NCBI GenBank assembly: GCA_017640785.1
Contig: JAEPPZ010000001.1
Location: forward strand, 372,001 to 436,000
Direction: 5' to 3'
DNA from: Balneola sp.
GTDB lineage: Bacteria; Bacteroidota; Rhodothermia; Balneolales; Balneolaceae
DNA length: 64,000 nucleotides
The stretch's first letter is position 1, and every line of letters starts with the position of its first letter. The notes under the pieces are model-generated. The model made no database searches and was not told where the DNA came from. It saw only the letters and a program-made list of their open reading frames with translations. Shown piece by piece: positions 1 through 8,931 of the stretch. Made by a program: the position numbers and the translations under genes.

Positions 1-1824
1 CGTTGCCGGATAAATGAAATCGATATCATTATAAGGTTCCGTACGGGTAAATTCGCCGTCGTTCCATTCAAAGACATCCTTCTCCGGATTATATACAGCT
101 TTTCCAATGATTGCTGCAGCCCATGCCACCCAGATTCCCCCATCATTATCCTGAACCACCGGCCACACCGACCGATCTTGTCCGTAAAAAACTTCATCAA
201 AGCGATGATCCACAACTATTGAATCCCGATCCGGTGTAAGCCTGTAAAAACCATCTGAAGTTATAAAACCAACATCTTTCCCTACCGACATCGTATAGTT
301 GAATCCATTAGAAGGAAGTCCGTCATCAGTAGTAAACTGACGAACTTTAGAAACCGAAACCACCACGTTTTCTTTCTGTTCGGTAGAAAAATGGAAGTTT
401 CCGTTACGTCCCGTTCCAACCCATAAATCTCCTTTAATATCTTCCGTTATTGTGTACCCTCCTTCCTCAAAATCAATCAATTTAGAATCTAAATATATAC
501 TTTCAGACTCCAGAACAACTTTCCGCAGAGCATTAGCATCGTGAGAATAATATATAACGTTCGGATTTTCACGATCTGCAAGAACTAGATCGACCCTACC
601 TCCTGAGAACAAATCATGAAAGCGTCCCTGTTTATCCAGCAATTGCAGCCCTTTACTGGAACCAATTAACAATCCATGAGGAGTGAGTTCCAATGCATAA
701 ACTCTTCGATCATTGTATACTTGTTGGAATTTCCCTCTTTCCCATACATATAAACCATTATTTCCTCCCGTATATAGCGCCCCATTGAAGTTCTTTAATG
801 TGGCAGAATATTCAGGAAGATCATGGGCAGAAGGCAGAAATTCACGCATTGCTCTCCCATATTCCAACACGCTTACTCCGTAGACACTACTCACCCAAAT
901 ATTCAAGGCATCATCTTCATAAAGCCTTGTCAGATCATTATCAGAAAGCCCATGCGACTCATAAATAGTATGAATATACTCTCCTTCATGGTTATAGGTG
1001 AACAATCCATTTGAAGTAGCAAAATGAATATATCCGGCTTTCGACCACAAAAAATCATTAATAATCACCGATGCTTCAGAAATATCCTTTGAGAGCTTAT
1101 AGATTTTAGTCCAAGTATCAGAGGTGCATAATTCCCACAAGTTAAATTCATCATCTACCATAAATAATCGCTCTTTAGTAGCTGATAGCTTCTGGGCTTT
1201 TGTATTGGAATCCGGAGAAGAGATCGAGTATGTATATCCATCTTTTGTACGCTTAACCTGACCATCAGAATGCAATGTTACAATAGTATTATCCCATCGC
1301 ACAGCTGAAGAAATAATCTCTTCATTGATTTGCGAAATGATCTTGCCATCAGAATATATATACCAAACTTCCGGTGAAATGAAATGAACCTGATCATCCA
1401 GTACAAAAGTAAATTCTATGTCTTTTATTACTTCCTCGGAATCCGGCAATAAATATGCTAATGAATAATACGTACGTCTCAATAACGAATCGCGTTGGAG
1501 CACACCGAAGTCAGCTTGGCCACCAACAAATATTCTTCCGTCAGGATGCTTAGCAAAAGATAATGCTGCAGAGTTTCTTTCCATCCATAGGTTTCTCCAT
1601 GAAAGTCCGTCAGACTCCTGTATTCCGTAACGTGAATTACCAAAATATAACAACCCATCATCAGCTCGGATGATACCCCAGGCTTGTCGGGCTCCTGTAA
1701 ATTGCCCCCGGCGGTAAGTTTCTATAAAAGGAAATCCGATCGGATCTGTAGATTGCGCCTCTATAAATTCCGGGCATAAAAGGCCCAACAGGAGCAAAAA
1801 AAATAGAAAACCCCTTTTTTTCAA
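1..1824 (-). CDS. Propeller-type sensor protein, N-terminal part (runs off left edge)
   Basis: An open frame of 608 codons without a stop runs leftward past the window edge. It has no upstream ATG; I take TTG at 1824-1822, which gives a clear signal peptide (basic start MKKRGF, a hydrophobic stretch, then an AQS-type cleavage region near residue 24). The rest is a periplasmic stretch of short repeating beta-propeller blades of the kind found in two-component regulator propellers, with recurrent motifs such as DDGLPSNGF and GLSDNDL. In this family a Y_Y_Y domain, one membrane helix and a histidine kinase usually follow, but these would lie outside the window, so the output is unknown. The architecture resembles the sensor at 20850-24761. 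It points away from the giant-protein module but is its nearest neighbour. Confidence 0.75.
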   Translation of the reverse strand, partial: MKKRGFLFFLLLLGLLCPEFIEAQSTDPIGFPFIETYRRGQFTGARQAWGIIRADDGLLYFGNSRYGIQESDGLSWRNLWMERNSAALSFAKHPDGRIFVGGQADFGVLQRDSLLRRTYYSLAYLLPDSEEVIKDIEFTFVLDDQVHFISPEVWYIYSDGKIISQINEEIISSAVRWDNTIVTLHSDGQVKRTKDGYTYSISSPDSNTKAQKLSATKERLFMVDDEFNLWELCTSDTWTKIYKLSKDISEASVIINDFLWSKAGYIHFATSNGLFTYNHEGEYIHTIYESHGLSDNDLTRLYEDDALNIWVSSVYGVSVLEYGRAMREFLPSAHDLPEYSATLKNFNGALYTGGNNGLYVWERGKFQQVYNDRRVYALELTPHGLLIGSSKGLQLLDKQGRFHDLFSGGRVDLVLADRENPNVIYYSHDANALRKVVLESESIYLDSKLIDFEEGGYTITEDIKGDLWVGTGRNGNFHFSTEQKENVVVSVSKVRQFTTDDGLPSNGFNYTMSVGKDVGFITSDGFYRLTPDRDSIVVDHRFDEVFYGQDRSVWPVVQDNDGGIWVAWAAAIIGKAVYNPEKDVFEWNDGEFTRTEPYNDIDFIYPAT

Positions 1825-2101
1825 AATATTTTTTCTGATTGTAATTTCAAACTATACCCTACTTTCATTCTTATAGTGACAAAAATACTATTAATGAATT
1901 CGAGCTTTCGAAAATGCTCATCACCATATTAAACCAATGAATTTAAAACTGAATATAACTTTTAAAATCAATTTTAAAGAAAATTTATTATGTATTTGGA
2001 GTCTATTTTAATGGAGTTCTTGGTATAGTAAAATTAACTATCAACCAGATTTTATCAACCGAACAAAGTTCGACAAACAGGCGAGCTTAAATAATGGGCA
2101 T
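1825..2101. other. Intergenic region, AT-rich, no gene seen
   Basis: This lies between the start of the leftmost sensor gene and the terminator of the small PIDGGL-protein gene. Both flanking genes are on the minus strand, so it should contain the promoter for the sensor gene. I see no convincing TAnnTTTG element, no palindrome of note, and no copy of the TTGANACG direct repeats found upstream of the two giant genes. Confidence 0.5.
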
Positions 2102-2136
2102 AAAAAAACCCTTGCTCAAATAAATGAACAAGGGTT
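2102..2136 (-). terminator. Intrinsic terminator, copy 1 of a repeated hairpin
   Basis: Arms AACCCTTG (2107-2114) and CAAGGGTT (2129-2136) pair, with a further inner TC/GA pairing. On the minus strand the hairpin is followed by a T tract (A tract 2102-2108 on the plus strand). It sits 34 bases past the stop of the gene ending at 2171. Near-identical copies lie at 24914-24947 and 28537-28571, all in the same orientation. Confidence 0.85.
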
Positions 2137-2170
2137 AGAATCTTTGAATAAGTTTTTTGAGAGAATTACA

Positions 2171-2590
2171 TCATTTCAAATCATCTTCTTTATTTTTGCC
2201 ACGGAGCTTTTTATAAGCATACGCACCACCTGCAGCAGCAAGTAAGCCTAATCCACCATCAATCGGAGCCTGCGCGGGATCACCGGGTAGTCCGGGTTGA
2301 GCTAGTACCAATTCGGTAAAGATTAACAAGTTTATCAATAGAACAGAACAACGCATTCCGAATTTTTTCACCAATTGAATCATGTCTTTTTTCTTTTCTT
2401 TTTGAGTTTTTTTTGAATGATGTATCAAACATATCTGACAATACTTTATATAATCCGGATCACCAGGAATCGAATTAAGCTGAACTATTAACCCTTTAAT
2501 AGGATGTTCGGCACCTTCTTTGACTTTGCAACTATTGCAACAATCGTTTTCTATTGAGATGGACTTCAGTATACTTTCAAGTGTTTTCAT
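2171..2590 (-). CDS. Small PIDGGL-tail (PID-CTERM-like) secreted protein with a zinc-ribbon-like N-terminal extension
   Basis: 139 residues from ATG at 2590. The frame extends upstream to 2638, but that ATG lies inside the intergenic hairpin and is unlikely. The last 70 residues (from Met70, codon 2383-2381) form a complete small secreted protein: signal peptide ending LVLAQ, a short PGLPGDP linker, the PIDGGL motif, a small hydrophobic Ala/Gly segment and a basic-acidic tail. This half matches the protein at 12679-12876, with 42 shared residues identical up to the final residue. The tail resembles the PID-CTERM sorting signal of Bacteroidota (from memory). The first 69 residues have C18-x2-C21 and C51-x2-C54 plus HH, like a zinc ribbon, and have no counterpart in the paralogue. 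Met70 may be the true start, giving a 70-residue protein. Function unknown; it probably partners the giant protein upstream. Confidence 0.65.
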   Translation of the reverse strand: MKTLESILKSISIENDCCNSCKVKEGAEHPIKGLIVQLNSIPGDPDYIKYCQICLIHHSKKTQKEKKKDMIQLVKKFGMRCSVLLINLLIFTELVLAQPGLPGDPAQAPIDGGLGLLAAAGGAYAYKKLRGKNKEDDLK

Positions 2591-2612
2591 AATGGATATA
2601 GATGTAAGATTT

Positions 2613-2652
2613 AAGACCTGAGATGTTAGAATTCTCATACATCTCAGGTCTT
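2613..2652. repeat. Perfect 14-bp inverted repeat between giant gene and small gene (module 1)
   Basis: Arms AAGACCTGAGATGT (2613-2626) and ACATCTCAGGTCTT (2639-2652) pair perfectly around a 12-base loop. It lies between the stop of the giant gene (2660) and the likely start of the small gene (2590). No T tract follows on the minus strand, so it looks like an mRNA stabilising or processing hairpin rather than a terminator (inference). A hairpin of different sequence occupies the same place in module 2. Confidence 0.8.
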
Positions 2653-2659
2653 GTATCTT

Positions 2660-5600
2660 TTATTTAATAAGGGTTAATTTTTTTGTGATAACTGAGCTAC
2701 CAGCCTTTAAACGATAGATATACATGCCACTCGCTAAATTGGAAGCATCAAAATTTATAGTATAACGACCGGCTGTTTTGTGTTCACCACGTATTAGTGT
2801 TGCAACTTTTCTGCCGATAATATCAAATACTTCCAGAGTTACTTCCGCGTTTTCAGGAACTCCGTATCCAATAGTTGTAGTCGGATTAAATGGATTCGGA
2901 TAGTTTTGAGACAGTTCTACTGTGACAGGAAGTTGTGCTTCCTCTTCATAGGAAACTGCTTCTCCGGCACTAATCTGAAGTATAAACCTACTCTCATTTG
3001 CCGCTTTCGATTTCATTACTTTAGGTCCGCCACTTTGAATAGGAATCAGGTTTCTAACATCAATAGATTTTGATCTTTTTTCATGATTTACAACAAATGT
3101 AATCTCTGCAACATCATTAAGATTATATTGTTCATCTTCTTGTTGATCAAAGAGTATGAGACTCCAACTTTCGGGCAGTTTATTCAGTTCCCATGATAAA
3201 GTGATTTCAGTTTGTGTTTTAGAGGTATCAGAGATACTCAGATCCACATCAACAGGCAGCTCCCACATTCCGGATAGGTGATCGGGCAAAGCATTTATAT
3301 CCAATTGTGTATTTTCCTCATCAACTTCCAGAGGAAAAGAACTGAATAAGCTTAAATATTCACTGGAAAGAGGTTGAAGTTTATAAGCATCATATTGGTC
3401 TTTTTCAGGAACCGCATCTTTATAAAACAAAACTACTGCTTGTGAACTCATATCATCACTTTTAGCTTTGAGTTTTATTGTAGATGCTTCTGAGACTTTC
3501 ATCAAATTACCACCTGAGTTTTTGGTGGAATCATTTATTGAAAATTCCGGTGAAGCGGAATGTGCTTTTATCCAAAAACCTTGCCATGGGGCTATCATCC
3601 CATTTTCTAAAGTTCCTGTAATGCCGTTCCAACTCAGATAAGAACCATTTCCGTTGTTAGCTGAATCGCTCCAAACATAGTAGGTCGCATCTATATTCTT
3701 TTTATTCCAACCGCTCTGTGCACCCCAATTAATGGATGTTCCATATGGGTTTCCAACCAGATTCCATCCGTCGTTTGCCATAACACCTGAATCGGTAAAT
3801 GATACTGAAGGTGAAGCCTGACCATTAAACTTACTTGCGCTGTTTATTAGTTTTTTGGGAAAACCTTCCGGGTTCCCGTCATTGTCATCGTCAGAATAAA
3901 CAAAAGTTAAAAATCCTGTACCGGACGCTGGCACTTCATTGGCATTGGTAATTGGTTGAAAAGATCTGGCTGATTCGCTCCATGTATAAACGTTGGAATT
4001 TCCATGAGAAACATCCGCTCCTGTAAAGCCCTGTGTCCATAAAGAATCTAATAAAGTTCCAAATGACGCTCCTGAAACTGGAGAACTTAGCATTCTCCAG
4101 CCTTCAGCTCCGGTAATTATAAGTTCGTTGTATTTTGTTTCCTGTAATTTTGGATATCCTGACCCTTCTTCGATATACCATATATCAGTAAAATCAAATC
4201 CTGAAAAAGAATTTCTTTGCTTCATTTGAGCAGTTGTTAAACCTGTTCCGTCAGCAGAAGAGGATTGCCCGGTGGTTTCTGTATCCCAATATGAATTAGT
4301 TACCGTTCCGGAAATTTTTTCTCCAATTAATCCTCCGCTTCCTGAAGGGGCAGACACACTTCCAATGCCATAACTATTTTCAATACTTCCACTTATTAAA
4401 CGTCCAACTAAAGCAGAAGCTCCATAAGTAGAACTGGAAGCTGATGCGGTTGAATATGAATTACTTATCAACCCTACGGATCCACTGCTGCTTTCACTTG
4501 CACCGGCCAGACCTCCTGAATGATAGACTCCGGATACAGTCCCTGTTGTGTAACTATTTAAAACATCCGAATAATTTAACCCTACTAAACCACCGTTGTA
4601 ATTTTGACCGGTAACATCAACATCTATCAGAACCATATTTTTTAAAACTGCATTGAATGTTGAACCAAATAAGCCATTAAAATTTTCAGAAGGTCGGTTA
4701 ACATATAAGTTATTGATCGTAAATCCATTACCGTCAAAAGAACCTGTAAACTTTCCTTGATCAGTATTAGTACCAATGGGATCCCATCCCTCCCCTGTAT
4801 TAAATGGAGCAACATCTAAATCAATATCTGCTACCTGAATAAAATGTGCATTCATAAAATGACGTACACTATCTAAGTGAACAGCCGTTTCTATTTTGTA
4901 AGGGTTAGATTCAATTCCAAAACCTCCGGCAAATATTTCTTTGAATTTCTTATATCCTGGAAGTGAATCTGGCTGGTTCGTTTTTAAATAGGGATAAGAA
5001 GACAGTTCGTCGATTGCCCAAATAGTAGAAAAGTTCCAACCTGAGAATGATGATTGCTGTTTCATTTCCGTAGTTGATAATCCTGTTCCGCCACTAGAAT
5101 GTGTTTTCGTGGATGATTCAGTGTCCCAATAACTATTAGTGATTGTAGAACCTTGATTTACACTAATAAAACCTCTTGCAGATGAATGTGCACTTGATAC
5201 TTCTACCCCCGAATAACTATTATTGACAGTGGCGTAATAACCTCGCCCAATAAAGCCTGCTACATTAATGGAAGTAGATGTTATTCGACCTACTGCATAG
5301 CTGTTACTTACATTTACGCGATTCGCAAAACCAATAAATCCTCCTGTAATAGAACCGGTCACGTTCATATCAGAATTGGAATAACTGCGATCAATAATGG
5401 TTAAATAGGAATACCCAATAAAACCTCCTATTTCTGCCCTTCCCGAAACAGTTCCAGAAGAAAAACTATTTGTTATATTACCTCTGTCCGCCCTTCCAAT
5501 TAATCCCCCACCCCGATTTATTAAACTTACATTTACTACACTAAATGTACTATCTATATCAGTTCTTAAACTAAAGCCTAATAGTCCTCCCGCGTCTATG

Positions 5601-8600
5601 ATACCGGTAACAGAACCTGATGAATAAATATTGTTAATTTCAGAATCTATAATCCTCCCTGATAAGACACCAACTTCATATCTCCCTGTAACATCCGCTT
5701 CTTCAATGCGCATATTTTCAACAACAGCATTTCCATAAATATATCTGAACAACCCAACCCAATTTTGAGATGACCTGTCTATAAAAAGATTCGTAATTTT
5801 ATAGTTATTCCCATCATAGTGACCCGCAAATCCTGTGTTTGCTTCTGCACCTAAAGGGTTCCAACCGAGACCTGTGTTAAAAGGTGAAATGTCTAAATCT
5901 ATATCTGCAGTTTGTATAAAATGCCTATCTCTGAAATATCTTACGCTATCAAGTTGAGTGGCCGTTGCTACCTGAAATGGTTTGGTTGCTGAGCCACAGC
6001 CCCCACTAAAAAAACTTATATTTATTGTATTACCTGATGTTGGATGACTTGTTTGCTCACTTGTTCTTAAAAAAGGAAAAGTATTACTCTCATTAATATC
6101 CCAAACTGAACTAAAGTCCCAACCGGTAAAAGAAGCTTCCTGTTTTAATTGACTATTCGTTAACTCTGTACCTCCTGCGGACGACTCCTGACAATTAAAT
6201 TCATTATTCCAGTAGCTGTTTGTAACGGTTCCTGCATTTTTTTCACCTATTAAACCGCCGTAACCTGAAACAGACAGAACCTCTCCAGCAGCGTAACTAT
6301 GTTCGATGGTTCCACTTATTTGCCGACCTACCAACCCACCAGAGCCATATTCTTTGCTAAAAGCAGAAGCAGTTGAATAAGAATTTTGTACAAGTGCTGT
6401 AGAACCATCCCAGGTTTCTAAGGCTCCGATTAGACCTCCTGTATGGTTAACTCCTGTTATAGAGCCGGTAGAGTAACTATTACTTACTTCCGAAAAGTTT
6501 ATACCTATTAAAGCACCTACGTAGTTTTTTCCTGTTACGTCGGCCTCTTCAATTCCAATATTTTTTATTAAAGCATTTTTTGTAGCTCCGAAAAGTGCCA
6601 CAAAATCTGTATTAGGACGATTTATATAGAGATTTTGAATCTTATATCCGTTTCCATCCAAAGAACCGGAAAATTCTTGCCCAGAAGAATTGGTACCGAT
6701 GGGCGTCCAACCTTCTCCTGAGTTAAATGGTGCCACATCCATATCAATATTCTGTGTTAATTTGTAGTGTAAATTGATATAATATCTGATACTATCTAAC
6801 TCTTGAGGAGTACTGATTAAAAATGGATCAGATTCCGAACCGGATCCTCCGGCATAGCCAATTATTTTAAACTGTTTACCCGGAGGTGTAGACGGCTCAG
6901 TGTTAATCAGATACGGGTAGCTGGTTGAATCTCCTGATACAATATTCCATACCGAATTAAAATCCCAGCTTGCAGATGTATATGTACTTTTGGTTTTAAG
7001 TTGGTTGGATGTCTTCGCTATCCCACCTCCTGAGCTAACGGCTTGTCCTGTAGCAGTTGAATCCCAAAACACATCAGTTGCTACGGTTCCGGAACCATAC
7101 AACCCTACAAGCCCGCCAACATTAGCAGGAGCTGAAACTGAACCTGCTGCATATGATTTTGCAATATCTCCGGAAATAAATCTTCCGATAAGCCCACCGG
7201 CACTTGTAGATGTGGCGGTGACTGATGCAAAAGAATATGAATTGCTAATTTCGCCCGCACTTGTGTAGGTTTCTAACAATCCTGTTAGTCCGCCGGCATG
7301 ATTTTCAGCTGTTACCGAACCGGTACTATAGCTTTCTGATAGATGCGTGTAATTTATTCCTGTTATGGCACCTACGTAATCTTTACCTGTAACATTTACA
7401 TTTTCGAAACCAACTTTTTTAATATATCCGTACCGTGCTGTTCCAAATAATCCAACAAAATTTTCTGTAGGTCGGTTAATAAAAAGATTTAGAATTTTTT
7501 TTCCATTTCCATCAAAACGCCCGTGAAACTCTTGTCCTGATGAGTTTGTGCCAATTGGTTTCCATCCTTTTCCTGAATTGAATGGATAAATATTCAAATC
7601 AATATCATGAACCAGCTTGTATTCGTATGTGTTACTGTCATATATATTCCTAAGATGGAATGTATTTTTAATTAAATAGGGATCTCCGGAAGTTCCTGAA
7701 CCACCACCATACTTTTTTGTTATTTGATGCATAGGATATCCAAAGTTATATACATCTGTAATTTCCCAATTAGAGCTAAAATCCCATCCTGCTCCGGAAA
7801 AAGTAGATTCTGTATGCATTTCCGCTGTCGTTTTCCCCGTTGCTTGTCCTGCACTTGTTGCTAACCCGCTACTCTCTGTATCCCAAAAACTATTGGTAAC
7901 GGTTCCGGAGTTTTGCTCTCCCACTAAGCCACCTGCTCCACCGTTAGGTGCACTTGCAGATCCTGTTGAAAAACTGTTTAGAATAGTTCCGCTTTGTTGA
8001 CGAGCTACTAAACCCGATGCCCCATAATTTGATGACGTGGCTTTGGCATGTGAATATGAGTAATTTACACTTACATTACTGCTCCCAATTATCGTCCCAA
8101 GCAATCCACCTGTATGGTTTCTTCCTTTTATCTCTCCGGTTGAAAAAATGTACTCCACTTTACTGTTAAGATTTCCTGCAAGTGCACCAACATATTCATC
8201 TCCGGTTATATCAACATCTACCAAACCAAGATTTTTAACACTTAGAAAATTGTTTTCACCGTATATAAATCCAAACAAACCTACATAGTCTGAACCAGGC
8301 CTGTTAATATAAAGTCCGTAAATAACATACCCATTGCCATCGAAACTCGCAGTGAACCAATTTGGATAAGTGGTAGGGCTTATTGGTTCCCACCCTTGTC
8401 CATTATTCCAATTTTTAGTATCCCGTGCATCAATGTCATTCATTAAAATGAAATAATTTCCAAACGTAATATGATTTCTTACTTCATTTAACTCGGTAAG
8501 ATTTGTTATTTGATAAGGATCTCCTGAAGAGCCATCACCACCTGCAAATTGAGCTAAAACTTCTTTCTGAATGAAGATCAGTATGAAGATCAGTATGATG

Positions 8601-8674
8601 TACCTGACAGCCTTACTAAACTTTTGTAGTAATTTATCTTTTCCTTTTAACCGTAAAACGTATTCTTTTTTCAT
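2660..8674 (-). CDS. Giant GLUG-repeat surface protein with T9SS type A sorting domain (module 1)
   Basis: 2004 residues. A hydrophobic segment ending VLAQ near residue 42 is the export signal. Five tandem units of about 250-330 residues follow. Each opens with a GGxGSxxxPYxI motif and a DIDL segment, then GW.PIGT, FDGNG and VGLFG, then GLUG-type strands (GGLVG, NSYSTGSV), and closes with a YWDTET linker and a GWDFSSVW segment. About 500 C-terminal residues form other beta-rich domains with GWNLVGNPYG. The last ~85 residues carry YPNPFNP, GRKVATL and SGMYIYRL, the T9SS type A sorting domain, so the product should be exported and anchored or released at the cell surface. GLUG repeats are known from large, often adhesive, bacterial surface proteins; the ligand is unknown. 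It is a paralogue of 12961-20670 and shares its operator. Confidence 0.9.
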   Translation of the reverse strand: MKKEYVLRLKGKDKLLQKFSKAVRYIILIFILIFIQKEVLAQFAGGDGSSGDPYQITNLTELNEVRNHITFGNYFILMNDIDARDTKNWNNGQGWEPISPTTYPNWFTASFDGNGYVIYGLYINRPGSDYVGLFGFIYGENNFLSVKNLGLVDVDITGDEYVGALAGNLNSKVEYIFSTGEIKGRNHTGGLLGTIIGSSNVSVNYSYSHAKATSSNYGASGLVARQQSGTILNSFSTGSASAPNGGAGGLVGEQNSGTVTNSFWDTESSGLATSAGQATGKTTAEMHTESTFSGAGWDFSSNWEITDVYNFGYPMHQITKKYGGGSGTSGDPYLIKNTFHLRNIYDSNTYEYKLVHDIDLNIYPFNSGKGWKPIGTNSSGQEFHGRFDGNGKKILNLFINRPTENFVGLFGTARYGYIKKVGFENVNVTGKDYVGAITGINYTHLSESYSTGSVTAENHAGGLTGLLETYTSAGEISNSYSFASVTATSTSAGGLIGRFISGDIAKSYAAGSVSAPANVGGLVGLYGSGTVATDVFWDSTATGQAVSSGGGIAKTSNQLKTKSTYTSASWDFNSVWNIVSGDSTSYPYLINTEPSTPPGKQFKIIGYAGGSGSESDPFLISTPQELDSIRYYINLHYKLTQNIDMDVAPFNSGEGWTPIGTNSSGQEFSGSLDGNGYKIQNLYINRPNTDFVALFGATKNALIKNIGIEEADVTGKNYVGALIGINFSEVSNSYSTGSITGVNHTGGLIGALETWDGSTALVQNSYSTASAFSKEYGSGGLVGRQISGTIEHSYAAGEVLSVSGYGGLIGEKNAGTVTNSYWNNEFNCQESSAGGTELTNSQLKQEASFTGWDFSSVWDINESNTFPFLRTSEQTSHPTSGNTINISFFSGGCGSATKPFQVATATQLDSVRYFRDRHFIQTADIDLDISPFNTGLGWNPLGAEANTGFAGHYDGNNYKITNLFIDRSSQNWVGLFRYIYGNAVVENMRIEEADVTGRYEVGVLSGRIIDSEINNIYSSGSVTGIIDAGGLLGFSLRTDIDSTFSVVNVSLINRGGGLIGRADRGNITNSFSSGTVSGRAEIGGFIGYSYLTIIDRSYSNSDMNVTGSITGGFIGFANRVNVSNSYAVGRITSTSINVAGFIGRGYYATVNNSYSGVEVSSAHSSARGFISVNQGSTITNSYWDTESSTKTHSSGGTGLSTTEMKQQSSFSGWNFSTIWAIDELSSYPYLKTNQPDSLPGYKKFKEIFAGGFGIESNPYKIETAVHLDSVRHFMNAHFIQVADIDLDVAPFNTGEGWDPIGTNTDQGKFTGSFDGNGFTINNLYVNRPSENFNGLFGSTFNAVLKNMVLIDVDVTGQNYNGGLVGLNYSDVLNSYTTGTVSGVYHSGGLAGASESSSGSVGLISNSYSTASASSSTYGASALVGRLISGSIENSYGIGSVSAPSGSGGLIGEKISGTVTNSYWDTETTGQSSSADGTGLTTAQMKQRNSFSGFDFTDIWYIEEGSGYPKLQETKYNELIITGAEGWRMLSSPVSGASFGTLLDSLWTQGFTGADVSHGNSNVYTWSESARSFQPITNANEVPASGTGFLTFVYSDDDNDGNPEGFPKKLINSASKFNGQASPSVSFTDSGVMANDGWNLVGNPYGTSINWGAQSGWNKKNIDATYYVWSDSANNGNGSYLSWNGITGTLENGMIAPWQGFWIKAHSASPEFSINDSTKNSGGNLMKVSEASTIKLKAKSDDMSSQAVVLFYKDAVPEKDQYDAYKLQPLSSEYLSLFSSFPLEVDEENTQLDINALPDHLSGMWELPVDVDLSISDTSKTQTEITLSWELNKLPESWSLILFDQQEDEQYNLNDVAEITFVVNHEKRSKSIDVRNLIPIQSGGPKVMKSKAANESRFILQISAGEAVSYEEEAQLPVTVELSQNYPNPFNPTTTIGYGVPENAEVTLEVFDIIGRKVATLIRGEHKTAGRYTINFDASNLASGMYIYRLKAGSSVITKKLTLIK

Positions 8675-8720
8675 TTCAGCTTTATGAATTATTAAGAGTC
8701 TATTGACTCATTTTGCTCCA

Positions 8721-8728
8721 CAAAACTA
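8721..8728 (-). promoter_or_regulatory. Bacteroidota-type -7 element of the module 1 giant gene
   Basis: Minus-strand TAGTTTTG matches the Bacteroidota -7 consensus TAnnTTTG exactly. It lies 47 bases before the ATG at 8674 and exactly 19 bases downstream of the proximal TTGANACG repeat. The same spacing recurs at the second giant gene. Confidence 0.65.
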
Positions 8729-8747
8729 TATCCATCACCTAAAACAA

Positions 8748-8777
8748 ACGTCTCAAAAACCTGAACAATCGTGTCAA
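8748..8777 (-). promoter_or_regulatory. Tandem direct-repeat operator upstream of giant gene 1
   Basis: On the minus strand TTGACACGA (8777-8769) and TTGAGACGT (8756-8748) are direct repeats with a 21-bp period, two helical turns, separated by a 12-base spacer ending AGGTTT. The block matches 20729-20758 at 25 of 30 positions. Its position just upstream of the promoter and its direct-repeat form fit activation by an AraC-type DNA-binding domain, such as that of the divergent sensor starting at 8932 (inference). It may also influence that divergent gene. Confidence 0.7.
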
Positions 8778-8931
8778 GTTTGTACTTTTAATACACCATA
8801 AAGGCTATTTTTTTGATTTTACGTCTATATTATAACTACAATGATTTAAGATATTTTAGAATTTAGATGGACTTTTTCTCACAAAGCCTTATACTCTCTC
8901 AGAACTAAAAGGACAGATTTTTCATCAAAGT

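Noticed and set aside
2591-2638. Longer start (ATG at 2638) for the module 1 miniprotein
   Set aside because: These 16 codons lie inside the intergenic hairpin; ATG at 2590 or 2383 gives sensible products.
6990-7268. Pro/Ala/Val-rich antisense frame inside giant gene 1, with similar ones inside giant gene 2 (e.g. 20102-20320)
   Set aside because: Repeat-rich Gly/Ser/Thr coding DNA produces such antisense frames; no start signal or family resemblance.
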